From Enterococcus florum (GTDB taxonomy: Bacteria; Bacillota; Bacilli; Lactobacillales; Enterococcaceae), in the NCBI RefSeq assembly GCF_004309355.1, contig NZ_BJCC01000017.1, positions 28,922-92,921 of the forward strand: a stretch of DNA of 64,000 nucleotides, given 5' to 3'. Under the pieces are notes generated by a model, which had not been told where the DNA came from, made no database searches, and saw only the letters and a list, made by a program, of their open reading frames with translations. Shown piece by piece: positions 54,323-62,365 of the stretch (position 1 is the stretch's first letter; every line of letters begins with the position of its first letter). The translations under genes and the position numbers were made by a program.

Positions 54323-55111
54323 TTATAAATCGTCGAGCGGATCTGGTTCTTCCATTTGACCGCCACCACCGCTGCCGCCAGATTTACTTGCTTCAATTTG
54401 ATACATGACAAAGGCTACGATGATCGCAAACAATGCCACACCAGTAATTCCCAAGCCTGAATATGCCGTAATCAAAAAGCCCAGCAGCAAAAATGGCATC
54501 ATCTTGATCGACAACATGGTTTGCAAAAGCAGCGCAAACCCGTAAGCCGGCAGGATTTTACTTGCCAAGTTCAAGCCGTCAGTGATCCATTCAGGAATCG
54601 CTTCGACAATTGACTTCACTAAATCCGTTCCAAAATAGACTGCTAGGAAAACTGGAACAAAATACATTAATGAGTACAAAATCGTTCCCCAGACAATGTG
54701 GATATGCTGCGCACCTTTAAACTTACCTTCCTCAATCAGTGAATCGGCTCGGTGAGTCAAGCTGGCCAAAACCGTTCGCATCAAGATCCCTAGAAGCTGA
54801 CCTAATACTGCAATCGGAATCGCAATCGTCAAGGCCGTTTCCGCATTGGAACCCGATAAAATAGCAAATGCCGTCGCAATAACTGCCCCCAACGTCATAT
54901 CAGCTGGTACAGCTGCCCCGACTTGAACAACCCCCAATGAAATCAATTCAATTGAGGCACCAACCAACAACCCTTTTCCTAAATCTCCTAATGCCAAGCC
55001 AACCATCGTCCCCACAATTAACGGACGTTCAAAATTCAAACGACCCAGCAGACGAGAATCCAACATAGCAAATACCGCAATCAACCCTAACACTATTGAT
55101 TGTACCAACAT
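54323..55111 (-). CDS. gfrC: PTS EIIC, mannose family (gfr type), with a Gly-rich tail
   Basis: 262 residues with about seven or eight membrane helices and the EIIC-Man pattern (SRLLGRLNFERPLIVGTMVGLALGDLGKGLLVGASIELI). The C-terminus ends in KSGGSGGGGQMEEPDPLDDL, a flexible Gly-Ser run followed by an acidic end, unusual for this family. It is part of the sugar-amino-acid permease with EIID. Confidence 0.87.
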   Translation of the reverse strand: MLVQSIVLGLIAVFAMLDSRLLGRLNFERPLIVGTMVGLALGDLGKGLLVGASIELISLGVVQVGAAVPADMTLGAVIATAFAILSGSNAETALTIAIPIAVLGQLLGILMRTVLASLTHRADSLIEEGKFKGAQHIHIVWGTILYSLMYFVPVFLAVYFGTDLVKSIVEAIPEWITDGLNLASKILPAYGFALLLQTMLSIKMMPFLLLGFLITAYSGLGITGVALFAIIVAFVMYQIEASKSGGSGGGGQMEEPDPLDDL

Positions 55112-55127
55112 TTAAAAGCCCTCCTTT

Positions 55128-55598
55128 TTAAAGTAATTTATTTAAATCCTCCGATTTAGAGGTTGGTATCTGTTGAATGTACTGCTTGATGCCCATCTCT
55201 TTTAATTTTTTTGCTTCCGTCTGTTCTTCTGAATTTAAGAAAATCGCACTGCTGAATTGCTTAGCGTCGCCGGTTTTTGGAATACCGCCATAGTTGATTT
55301 CTTTAATCTTCGGATACGTTTCACAAAAAGCTAATGTTTCTTTTGTATTGCCAAAAATCAGCATGATGTTTTCCTTTAAGGTTTCTACCTTGGGCATTTT
55401 GCTCAGGGCTTCCTCTACGGTAAAAATGTTCAGTTTTACTCCGGTGGGCTTCGCCAAATTTAACGACATCTTTTTGAAATCATCAGTGGCTGCCTCATCA
55501 TTCACTACAATAATTCGATTAATCCCCATCGACTTGGTCCAAGAAAATACCACCTGTCCATGCAATAAGCGATAATCAATTCGCGTTAGCTTAATCAT
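55128..55598 (-). CDS. gfrB: PTS EIIB, mannose family (gfr type)
   Basis: 156 residues; EIIB-Man fold with the phospho-histidine in RIDYRLLHGQV (His about 14) and the GINRIIVVNDEAA segment. It accepts phosphate from EIIA and phosphorylates glucoselysine or fructoselysine on import. Stop and start overlap by 4 bases with EIIA. Confidence 0.88.
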   Translation of the reverse strand: MIKLTRIDYRLLHGQVVFSWTKSMGINRIIVVNDEAATDDFKKMSLNLAKPTGVKLNIFTVEEALSKMPKVETLKENIMLIFGNTKETLAFCETYPKIKEINYGGIPKTGDAKQFSSAIFLNSEEQTEAKKLKEMGIKQYIQQIPTSKSEDLNKLL

Positions 55599-56014
55599 AA
55601 ATCGTCTCCTCCAATATTGATTTTTTCTGTTAACAGCTGCTTGCAGTCGATCAGCCCTTGACGACTTTCTTCCACAATGCCTTGCATTTGTTCTGGCGAT
55701 ATTTCAGTTGGCTGCGTAGCAATTGAAATAACCAGCGGTAAATTCATACCGGTTAACAAATGAACTTCTGGATGTGCCCGTTGAATGACCAACAAATCAT
55801 TATTGACACTCCCACCAAAAATATCTGTTAAGATGTAGACCTGCTCACCACCTAGTTTACTTAGTAATTTTTCTACTTGTGTTTTGATCGGTTCATCTTC
55901 GTCTCGAAAAGCCGACAATGCGAAAATATTGCCATCATCGCCAATGATCATTGAAGCTGTTTGTTTCAACCCTTGTGACAATTCTCCGTGACTGGCTAAA
56001 ATAATCTTGTTCAC
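55595..56014 (-). CDS. gfrA: PTS EIIA, mannose family (gfr type)
   Basis: 139 residues of the EIIA-Man fold with the phospho-histidine in ILASHGELSQG (His9) and the TDIFGGSVNND loop. It starts with GTG after AGGAGG. It is the first gene after the sigma-54 promoter, so the whole EIIA-EIIB-EIIC-EIID-deglycase operon depends on the activator. Confidence 0.88.
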   Translation of the reverse strand: MNKIILASHGELSQGLKQTASMIIGDDGNIFALSAFRDEDEPIKTQVEKLLSKLGGEQVYILTDIFGGSVNNDLLVIQRAHPEVHLLTGMNLPLVISIATQPTEISPEQMQGIVEESRQGLIDCKQLLTEKINIGGDDL

Positions 56015-56051
56015 GCTCTAACCTCCTCATTTCAACTTACACTTTACTATA

Positions 56052-56067
56052 AGCAAGCTGCGTGCCA
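56052..56067 (-). promoter_or_regulatory. Sigma-54 promoter of the PTS-deglycase operon
   Basis: On the minus strand TGGCAC (56067-56062) and TTGCT (56056-56052) are 5 bp apart, exactly the -24/-12 spacing, with perfect TGGCAC and TTGC. It lies about 40 bases before the EIIA start. Confidence 0.93.
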
Positions 56068-56107
56068 ACTTTTGCCAGACCAGGCTAGCCCCCGTCACAG
56101 CAGGTTT

Positions 56108-56168
56108 TTGAAAACGGTATCAACACTTTAATGATACCCTGTAAACAGTATGGAAACAAAGTGTTGAT
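56108..56168 (-). promoter_or_regulatory. Upstream activator inverted repeat and cre box
   Basis: ATCAACACTTT (56119-56129) and AAAGTGTTGAT (56158-56168) form a perfect 11-bp inverted repeat with a 28-base spacer, 50-100 bases upstream of the -24 box: a fitting site for the LevR-type activator. Overlapping its proximal arm, TTGAAAACGGTATCA (56108-56122) matches the cre consensus perfectly, so CcpA could block activation in the presence of glucose. Confidence 0.82.
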
Positions 56169-56182
56169 TAGAATTCAGGTAC

Positions 56183-56226
56183 AAAAAAAGAAGACCCACG
56201 ATTCCTAGTCAGATTCATCGGTCTTC
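56183..56226 (-). terminator. Terminator after the first deglycase gene
   Basis: GAAGACC pairs with GGTCTTC around a 23-base loop, with T7 after it on the minus strand. It separates this gene from the sigma-54 operon. Confidence 0.7.
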
Positions 56227-56237
56227 TATCCTTCTAC

Positions 56238-57221
56238 CTATTTATAAGGTGCTTTCCACATATAGGTTCGGGTCATATAATCCTTTTTAATTTGGTACGC
56301 CAGCTCCCGCATAAATACATTGTTCAAAATCGGCGAATAAATCAGATGATTGAAATGTTCGCTGACACTTGGGTCAAATTTGTCGACGCCGATTTCTTTG
56401 GCATCCAAGTAAAATACTTTTTTGCCGCCAAATTGATTTAGGAAACGAACCGCCCGCTCATCATTGGACCGGCTGCGGCCTTCACTAACCAGCAAGAAAA
56501 CAGAAGTATCTTCATCAATCACTTCAAAAGGCCCGTGGAAAAAGTCGCAGCTGTTAACCGTCGGCGAATCAATTTGCAGCATTTCCATGATATTGCAGAT
56601 GGAGAAAATGTACGCCGCGCCAAAAGCTGGTCCGCTGCCCATTACATGGATCGAGGTTGACTCCCGGTTTTGCATACTCCATTTAATCGCTTTTGGTCGG
56701 ATATCCAGGACCGCTTGGCGGTAAATGGCATCAATCTTGGAAAATTCGGCCAATGCCGTTTCCGTCTGGTCATAGCCTTCCACCTGATCCATAATCAACA
56801 TCGCAAGCTTTAAGCCGTAAGCCGAATTGGTTTTAGAAAAGTCACTCTCATCTAAGGCTACCGATTCGTATTTTACTTGGTAATCGCACAGCTCCGTCAA
56901 TTCTGATTCGTCTACATACAAAGCGATCGTTGCGGCGCCTAGCTTCTTCGCAACCTTAGCTGCTTCAATCGTTTCAGCTGTTCCCCTCATGGAACAAATC
57001 ACGGCTACCGTGTTCTCTCCCACGAAGGATGGTGGTGCTTTAACAAATTCATTACTAGTAATATTCTTCGAACGGATTGTTTTTGCTTCCTGATCAAGAA
57101 AATAATGGGCTGGATAAAACCCGCCATGACTGCCGCCGGCTGCAACCCAAACCACCTGCTTAATGCCCCCAACATTTTGCTTTGCTTCACTAATTGCTTC
57201 GATGATTCCTCTGGTTTCCAT
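56238..57221 (-). CDS. SIS-domain Amadori deglycase, FrlB type (second copy)
   Basis: 327 residues with SIS motifs VVWVAAGGSHGGFYPAHYFLDQ and IHVMGSGPAFGAAYIFSICNIMEMLQIDSPTVNSCDFFHGPFEV. It ends YMTRTYMWKAPYK, parallel to the other copy. Together the two probably handle glucoselysine-6-phosphate and fructoselysine-6-phosphate, as in Salmonella and E. faecium, but which is which is open. It has its own sigma-A promoter and terminator, and is divergent from the GntR gene. AAGGAGGAAAAC precedes ATG 57221. Confidence 0.85.
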   Translation of the reverse strand: METRGIIEAISEAKQNVGGIKQVVWVAAGGSHGGFYPAHYFLDQEAKTIRSKNITSNEFVKAPPSFVGENTVAVICSMRGTAETIEAAKVAKKLGAATIALYVDESELTELCDYQVKYESVALDESDFSKTNSAYGLKLAMLIMDQVEGYDQTETALAEFSKIDAIYRQAVLDIRPKAIKWSMQNRESTSIHVMGSGPAFGAAYIFSICNIMEMLQIDSPTVNSCDFFHGPFEVIDEDTSVFLLVSEGRSRSNDERAVRFLNQFGGKKVFYLDAKEIGVDKFDPSVSEHFNHLIYSPILNNVFMRELAYQIKKDYMTRTYMWKAPYK

Positions 57222-57270
57222 TTGTTTTCCTCCTTTTGACTATCAATGACCTCTGTCATTCGATAGAACG

Positions 57271-57309
57271 AGTATAATACAAGATAGAAACTAAAGTCAA
57301 TACATGTAT
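57271..57309 (-). promoter_or_regulatory. Promoter and palindrome of the first deglycase gene
   Basis: On the minus strand TTGACT (57300-57295) and TATACT (57276-57271) are 18 bp apart. ATACATGTAT (57300-57309) is a perfect 10-bp palindrome touching the -35 box, a likely site for the divergent GntR-family repressor. Confidence 0.65.
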
Positions 57310-57337
57310 AGAACATTATTGAAAATTCATCCTATAG

Positions 57338-57366
57338 TTGAATTAAACTTGGCTTTTATTTATAAT
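57338..57366 (+). promoter_or_regulatory. Promoter of the GntR gene
   Basis: TTGAAT (57338-57343) and TATAAT (57361-57366), 17 bp apart. Confidence 0.75.
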
Positions 57367-57389
57367 AAAAGGAAGGATGGTGAAAGCCA

Positions 57390-58097
57390 ATGGACCAAAA
57401 AGTTGTCGACACAACCAAACCACTTTACATACAAATAAAGGAAGCAATTTTACAGCAAATCAAAGACAAAAAATTAGCCCCGGGAGACAAGCTGCTGTCA
57501 GAAGCGCAATTTCAAAAGGAATTCAAGGTCAGCCGCATCACTGTGCGAAAAGCAATTGACGAGCTGGTGACCGAAGGCTATGTGACGCGCCTGCAAGGCA
57601 AAGGCAGCTTCGTTAAACGTCAGAATCACGACCGCCAAAAGACGCTCTCCCTCACACAAGTTTGCCAAGAGCAAGGAAAAAAGTTAACCTCGGAGGTACT
57701 CTCTGCGAGCAAAGCTGCTGCGCCAGGAAACTTCGCTGACCTATTTGCAACAGACAGCCTAATTGAAATTCAACGGATGCGCAAAATCGACGGCGTTCCT
57801 ATTATGCTGGAAAAAACTTTTTTCCCAGCAGCTTTTGATTTTTTATTGGCACAGGATTTGACCGGTTCCTTGTATCAAATCTTAGAAGATCATCAGATCG
57901 AACCCGATTACAAAGGATTGAATCAAGTGGCGATTAGTCAGCTGACGGATGAAGAAGCCAAGCTTTTTAATGTGCAAAGCGGCATTTCAGTCATTCATCA
58001 TACGGGAACTGTCTATGATGCTGCCAACCAGCTGGTACTGGCCTCAGAAGAATTGGTGCGGGTGGATTTGCCCGATTTGTTTAAGTATTATTTGTAG
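57390..58097 (+). CDS. GntR family (HutC/FrlR subfamily) transcriptional regulator
   Basis: 235 residues: N-terminal winged helix (PLYIQIKEAILQQIKDKKLAPGDKLLSEAQFQKEFKVSRITVRKAIDELVTEGYVTRLQGKGSFV) and a C-terminal UTRA ligand-binding domain (LIEIQRMRKIDGVPIMLEKTFFP). FrlR/YurK-type members sense fructosamine-6-phosphates and repress deglycase genes; divergent position beside the deglycase gene supports that here. Start at ATG 57390. Confidence 0.88.
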   Translation: MDQKVVDTTKPLYIQIKEAILQQIKDKKLAPGDKLLSEAQFQKEFKVSRITVRKAIDELVTEGYVTRLQGKGSFVKRQNHDRQKTLSLTQVCQEQGKKLTSEVLSASKAAAPGNFADLFATDSLIEIQRMRKIDGVPIMLEKTFFPAAFDFLLAQDLTGSLYQILEDHQIEPDYKGLNQVAISQLTDEEAKLFNVQSGISVIHHTGTVYDAANQLVLASEELVRVDLPDLFKYYL

Positions 58098-58183
58098 AAA
58101 CCTCCATAACCGCAACTAAAATCAAGCGGCACCCGGCAGATTTCCTTATAGTAATTGTAGGGTGGTTGAAAGAGGTGAAACAA

Positions 58184-59155
58184 ATGTATGAATGGCAGCA
58201 GCAAATCCAACAAATCGTAGACGAAATTGACAGCTGTATTCATCATTACAATGATGAAGCACTGACCTTGCGTTTTCTGTCTCGCAAGCTGGGGTATTCG
58301 GAGTTTTATACCACACGTAAATTCAAAGAAATCACTGGCATGCCATTTCGGGATTATTTACGGCGGCGTAAATTGGCCTTTGCCTTAAAGGAAGTGCGGG
58401 ATAGCGAGAAAAGTCTGCTGGATATTGCTTTCGAATATGGATTTTCTTCTCACGAAGCGTTTACCCGGGCGTTCAAGAATACTTACGGAATTGCGCCTAG
58501 TGAGTACCGCAAAAATCCAAAACCAGTGGTTCTTCGTACAAAAATTCATGCCTTTGACCGCTACTTTTTAGGATTTGGAGAGATAGGTATGATCAAAACA
58601 ACCGACGATCTGAAGATTTATTTTGTCACTATTCCGGCCCACAGGTTCCTGCATGTTAGCAATAGTGAAAGCAATGGCTATTGGGATTTTTGGGAGAAGC
58701 AGAGCCACATTCCCGGGCAGGATTGTGATACAATTTCGGGTTTGCTGGACAGTATTAAAGGCAAACTGGATGATGACGGCGGCAGTGAAGCTAACAGCGG
58801 CAGCGGTCAGCTGATGGCTTATCTAAATGATCCCAACGGCCGACTTTGTGATTGGGGATTTCCGCGGATTGAGTGTTACGGAGTCCGTTTGCCGGCGGAT
58901 TACGCTGGAGAAGTTCCTGAACAGATGACCTTAACCGATATTCCTGAAGCAGAATATTTAGTCTTTGAACATGGCCCCTTTGATTATGAGCAGGAAAACC
59001 GCAGCATTGAAGAAAAGCTGGAAACAGCGATGGCCTCCTTTGATTTTGCGGGGACGGGCTACAGCTATGATACCTCTGCTGGCAGAATCATCTACATGTA
59101 TCATGATCCCGAGCGTTATTGGAAATATGTACGACCAGTGAGGAAGACTTCATAA
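58184..59155 (+). CDS. AraC family HTH protein with C-terminal GyrI-like domain
   Basis: 323 residues: double AraC HTH at the N-terminus (LTLRFLSRKLGYSEFYTTRKFKEITGMPFRDYLRRRKL; LLDIAFEYGFSSHEAFTRAFKNTYGIAPSEYRK) and a GyrI-like effector-binding domain at the C-terminus (VTIPAHRFLHVSNSESNGYWDFWEKQ). Rob/SoxS-like arrangement; it probably binds a small-molecule inducer. AGAGGTG is 6 bases before ATG 58184; the in-frame TTG at 58166 was not chosen. Target genes unknown. Confidence 0.86.
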   Translation: MYEWQQQIQQIVDEIDSCIHHYNDEALTLRFLSRKLGYSEFYTTRKFKEITGMPFRDYLRRRKLAFALKEVRDSEKSLLDIAFEYGFSSHEAFTRAFKNTYGIAPSEYRKNPKPVVLRTKIHAFDRYFLGFGEIGMIKTTDDLKIYFVTIPAHRFLHVSNSESNGYWDFWEKQSHIPGQDCDTISGLLDSIKGKLDDDGGSEANSGSGQLMAYLNDPNGRLCDWGFPRIECYGVRLPADYAGEVPEQMTLTDIPEAEYLVFEHGPFDYEQENRSIEEKLETAMASFDFAGTGYSYDTSAGRIIYMYHDPERYWKYVRPVRKTS

Positions 59156-59253
59156 ACTTGCTGTAACAATAACAGTAATTGTGACTGTCTTATACCTTTA
59201 ACGAAATGAAAAAATAGACAGCAGGAGGCTGACCCGTCTCTTAACTAAAGTAA
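59156..59253. other. Short intergenic stretch after the AraC-type gene
   Basis: Contains GGAGGCTGACCC (about 59224-59235), which resembles the GAAGCTGACCC before copy 1 of the IS remnant (about 48214-48224) and may mark an old transposon end. Nothing else seen. Confidence 0.4.
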
Positions 59254-59295
59254 AATAGCCGTCAAAAACTTTTCGACAAGTTTTTGACGGCTATT
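59254..59295 (+). terminator. 18-bp perfect inverted repeat, probable terminator
   Basis: AATAGCCGTCAAAAACTT (59254-59271) pairs perfectly with its complement at 59278-59295 around a 6-base loop. A short pyrimidine stretch follows. It probably ends the AraC-type transcript, though the stem is longer than usual and the T run weak. Confidence 0.6.
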
Positions 59296-59354
59296 CTTCT
59301 CTGGATAAAAGAAACACTGGTGATCTTATCCTCATAGGAGGGGCTGAATCATCT

Positions 59355-59522
59355 GAATTTTTTCCGTTATTTGCTAATCGCTTGCACAACTTCCTAAAAT
59401 TTTGCGCCAGAAAGACAAGCCTATCTCACAATAAACTTTTTTTGCTTCGTACATACAATCGTGTGAAGCCTTAGTTTTGGCTGCTCCGAAAACAAGCTCC
59501 ACATCGCTTTTTCGTTGTTGGT
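59355..59522 (-). pseudogene. Decayed 3' end of an IS1182-type transposase gene (copy 2)
   Basis: Minus-strand frames read RKSDVELVFGAAK, then in the next frame GFTRLYVRSKK, a stop, and LVFLAQNFRKLCKRLANNG. This matches the same transposase C-terminus as copy 1 (R-K-I-D-V-E-P-V-F-G, GFTRMSVRG, N-x-RK). The nucleotide sequence is clearly homologous to 48300-48454 with many scattered differences and in the same orientation. No intact inverted repeats or direct repeats were identified. Confidence 0.74.
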
Positions 59523-59556
59523 AGATTGAAAAATGATTTGCCTCTTCCTCAAGCCC

Positions 59557-60780
59557 TTACCGCAGCAAGGTCACAATATCCTTTTTCGCTGCATTTTTCG
59601 CTGGCAGCCAGCTGAAGATTATACCGACAACAATTGATAATCCAGCGGCAAGCAGCACTGTAAACAAGTCTGGCTTCACAGACAGAGGCGTTATCATGCT
59701 GATTAATAGGCCGAACAGCATGCCAAACAAGTAGCCAATTGTTCCTCCCAGCATGGTCAAGGTTACACCTTCAAGCAGAAACTGCTTCATAATGTTTCCT
59801 TTGGTAGCTCCCATAGCTCGACGAACACCAATTTCTTTGGTTCGTTCCGAAACAGAAATGTAAATCATGTTCATCACACCAATTCCGGAGATAAACAACG
59901 AAATACCGCCAATCACGGAGATCAATAAGGTAATACTTGTCAGTAATGTGCGCAAGGTTTCTACCTGACTAGTCATATCTTCGGTTGCATAGTTGCCATA
60001 ATCACGCCAAACACCCTGCTCTTTTAACATATTTTCCGCATTTTTTGAGACTTGCTCCACATTGGCAGTCGGTTTCATATTGACTGAAATCATGTCATGC
60101 TGCTCTGATTTAAAGAAGCGCTCATAGCTGCTTTCTGGTATCTCAGCTGTTACATAAGTATCCTGAGAAACTACGATGGGACCTGGCTGGCGTTCGGGCA
60201 TAATTCCCACAACTTCAAATAGATGCCCACCAATCGTAATGGATTTGCCGATGAGTGATTCCGGTTCCTTTTCGTTAATGGCTTTAGCAGTGACTTCATC
60301 AATTACTACTGAACGATTTTCGTTAATGTGATCGCTCTCCATAATCGGACGGCCATAAAGGACTGGCGTTCCTTCAGTCTTTAGCAGCTTAAAGCTGTTG
60401 GCACGATTGGTGTTTCCCGCTTCCTTGATGGATTGTTCCGCATATTTTATACCATTTTCTGATTGGTCGTAGTAATCGACAGACTCTACCCCGTCCAAGG
60501 TTTCTAAGCGACTCATGTCTTCTTGAGTAAAAGCATCCAAACCGTTTTCCTCAAAATCCTCATTTTTCGGGGTAAAAGAATAGCCGATACTATTATCAAA
60601 GGAATCTAATCCTAGTAATTCTGATGAATATTGTTCAAAGGCACGACCAATTGAAAACACGGTAATTACAGCAGAAACCCCAATAATTAAGCCAATCATA
60701 GTTAGAAAGCTGCGACGTTTGTTCTTGCCAATGGCTTTAAGGGCGGTTTTCCAAATTTCACTAATACGCAAACGCTTCAC
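59557..60780 (-). CDS. MacB/YknZ-type ABC transporter permease
   Basis: 407 residues: one N-terminal helix (RSFLTMIGLIIGVSAVITVFSIG), a large extracellular MacB periplasmic-core-like domain (about 45-270) and three C-terminal helices (FtsX family). Unlike most ABC importers it couples ATP hydrolysis to movement of an outer domain. With the ATPase and the membrane-fusion protein upstream it forms a YknXYZ-like exporter, whose Bacillus relative protects against a toxic peptide. It overlaps the ATPase gene by 20 bases. Confidence 0.88.
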   Translation of the reverse strand: MKRLRISEIWKTALKAIGKNKRRSFLTMIGLIIGVSAVITVFSIGRAFEQYSSELLGLDSFDNSIGYSFTPKNEDFEENGLDAFTQEDMSRLETLDGVESVDYYDQSENGIKYAEQSIKEAGNTNRANSFKLLKTEGTPVLYGRPIMESDHINENRSVVIDEVTAKAINEKEPESLIGKSITIGGHLFEVVGIMPERQPGPIVVSQDTYVTAEIPESSYERFFKSEQHDMISVNMKPTANVEQVSKNAENMLKEQGVWRDYGNYATEDMTSQVETLRTLLTSITLLISVIGGISLFISGIGVMNMIYISVSERTKEIGVRRAMGATKGNIMKQFLLEGVTLTMLGGTIGYLFGMLFGLLISMITPLSVKPDLFTVLLAAGLSIVVGIIFSWLPAKNAAKKDIVTLLR

Positions 60781-61447
60781 CCTCCTTCACAAGCTCGCCA
60801 TCCTTTACAGTGATGGTCCGCTGACATTGTGCCGCTGCCTCAGGATCATGAGTAACCATTAAAATCGTTACCTTTTCTTCCTGATTCAAACGCTTGAACA
60901 ACGCCATGATTTCATCGGAGGTTTTACTATCCAAGGCTCCAGTTGGTTCATCCGCGACAATAAATTTAGGATTTCCAACAATCGCGCGGGCGATCGCCAC
61001 CCGCTGCTGCTGACCACCCGAAAGCTGTTTTGGCAGTTTATTGTATTTATCCGCAATTCCGACTTTTTTTAAAGCTTCCATAACTAGCGGCTTTGTTTTT
61101 CGTTGCTTCATGCCGCCGTATAGCAGCGGTAACGCGACATTTTCCATTACGGTATTGTTTTCAATTAGTTGAAACGCTTGAAACACAAACCCTACCGATT
61201 CATTCCGCAGAGCCGAAAGCTTTTCGTCTTTGAAACGATAAGGATTTTCCTGATTAAAACGATAAGTCCCTTCAAACTCACCATCTAGAAAACTGATAGT
61301 ATTAATGAGGGTGGATTTCCCAGATCCTGAAGGTCCCATGACTGCCACAAACTCGTGCTCATCAATGGTTAAGGAAATATCCTTTAAAACATGAATTTTT
61401 TCCTGATCAACTGTGTAATACTTATTGATTCCGGTCATTTCGATCAT
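60761..61447 (-). CDS. LolD/MacB-type ABC transporter ATP-binding protein
   Basis: 228 residues: Walker A GPSGSGKST, Q-loop VFQAFQLI, signature LSGGQQQRVAIARAI, Walker B FIVADEPTGALDSKT, H-loop VTHD. It is of the LolD/MacB class and pairs with the FtsX-type permease. Starts in an ATGA overlap with the adaptor gene. Central gene of the exporter operon. Confidence 0.92.
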   Translation of the reverse strand: MIEMTGINKYYTVDQEKIHVLKDISLTIDEHEFVAVMGPSGSGKSTLINTISFLDGEFEGTYRFNQENPYRFKDEKLSALRNESVGFVFQAFQLIENNTVMENVALPLLYGGMKQRKTKPLVMEALKKVGIADKYNKLPKQLSGGQQQRVAIARAIVGNPKFIVADEPTGALDSKTSDEIMALFKRLNQEEKVTILMVTHDPEAAAQCQRTITVKDGELVKEGEAFAY

Positions 61448-62268
61448 TCAGCAGTCACATCCATCCCATCACGAATGCCCTTAATATCTTTGATGATTTC
61501 TTCGTTTTCTTGCAGCCCTTCTCTCAAGATGTAATACCCGCTGACTTTTTCGGCAGTAATTTGACACTTTTCGGCTTTGCCTTTGTTGACCGTATACACA
61601 TAATGAACACCGTCTTCTTCGAAAACACTTTGTTCTGGCAAGCGAATTTCGTCTCTTGGAATTAGAATTTCCACCGAATAGCCTACTGGAATTGGCTGAT
61701 CTGAAACTGCGGTATAATTGTAAGTAACGATGCCCTTCTGACTGTCTTCCTCTGGTTCATTATTCATTTCCGAAATATTGGTCACTCTTCCTTGAACAAC
61801 CTGACCGTTGCTTACATACTGAATGTCGACTGGCTGTTCCAAATTGATTTTTGATCGATCGTATTCGGTAACTGTACCTTTGATCACTTGTTCTTCACTT
61901 TTTAGCACCATGATTGGTTTTTGTGCATCATTTTTGGCATCCTCGTCTAATGAAGTGACTACCGAGTTATGCTCCGCACGAACAATTTCACCCCAACGAT
62001 ACGTCATTAAGGGCGTTCCTTTTGCTACATGCTGTCCTTCTGTTACGTGAATCGTTCGGACAGGCCCCTTCTCTTCATTTACAAAAACAGATTGCTTTTT
62101 AACAGGCTGGACCTGACCTTTTAACCGCAAAGGCTCTTGTTTTTTTGCTTCATACAGTTCTACGGGTGTGCCCTCATCCTCTGCAGCCGCCTGTGAACTT
62201 TGGTAAAAAAGGAAGCCGGCTGCCGCAACAATCACTATTCCTAAACCAATTAAGATTTTTTTCTTCAT
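61444..62268 (-). CDS. HlyD/YknX-type membrane-fusion adaptor
   Basis: 274 residues: an N-terminal membrane anchor (ILIGLGIVIVAAAGFLFYQSSQAA), then a short lipoyl/barrel-sandwich hybrid region (FVNEEKGPVRTIHVTEGQHVAKGTPLMTYRWGEIVRAEHNSVVTSL) and a beta-barrel and membrane-proximal domain. It lacks the long helical hairpin, as do YknX-like adaptors. First gene of the exporter operon; preceded by two abutting 11-bp repeats (62338-62359). AAAGGAG before ATG 62268. Confidence 0.85.
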   Translation of the reverse strand: MKKKILIGLGIVIVAAAGFLFYQSSQAAAEDEGTPVELYEAKKQEPLRLKGQVQPVKKQSVFVNEEKGPVRTIHVTEGQHVAKGTPLMTYRWGEIVRAEHNSVVTSLDEDAKNDAQKPIMVLKSEEQVIKGTVTEYDRSKINLEQPVDIQYVSNGQVVQGRVTNISEMNNEPEEDSQKGIVTYNYTAVSDQPIPVGYSVEILIPRDEIRLPEQSVFEEDGVHYVYTVNKGKAEKCQITAEKVSGYYILREGLQENEEIIKDIKGIRDGMDVTAE

Positions 62269-62337
62269 ACATGTACTCCTTTGATTTTTTTTAATCTGCT
62301 GGATTTTTTCCGGCTAGATATGCTCCTACTTTAGCGG

Positions 62338-62359
62338 ATTAACCTTGATTAAACCTTGA
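62338..62359 (-). promoter_or_regulatory. OmpR-type tandem 11-bp repeats before the exporter operon
   Basis: On the minus strand TCAAGGTTTAA (62359-62349) and TCAAGGTTAAT (62348-62338) abut directly with an 11-bp period. This is the layout bound by OmpR/PhoB-family response regulator dimers. The same design lies before the lipoprotein gene (63894-63915). Confidence 0.72.
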
Positions 62360-62365
62360 ATTCTT

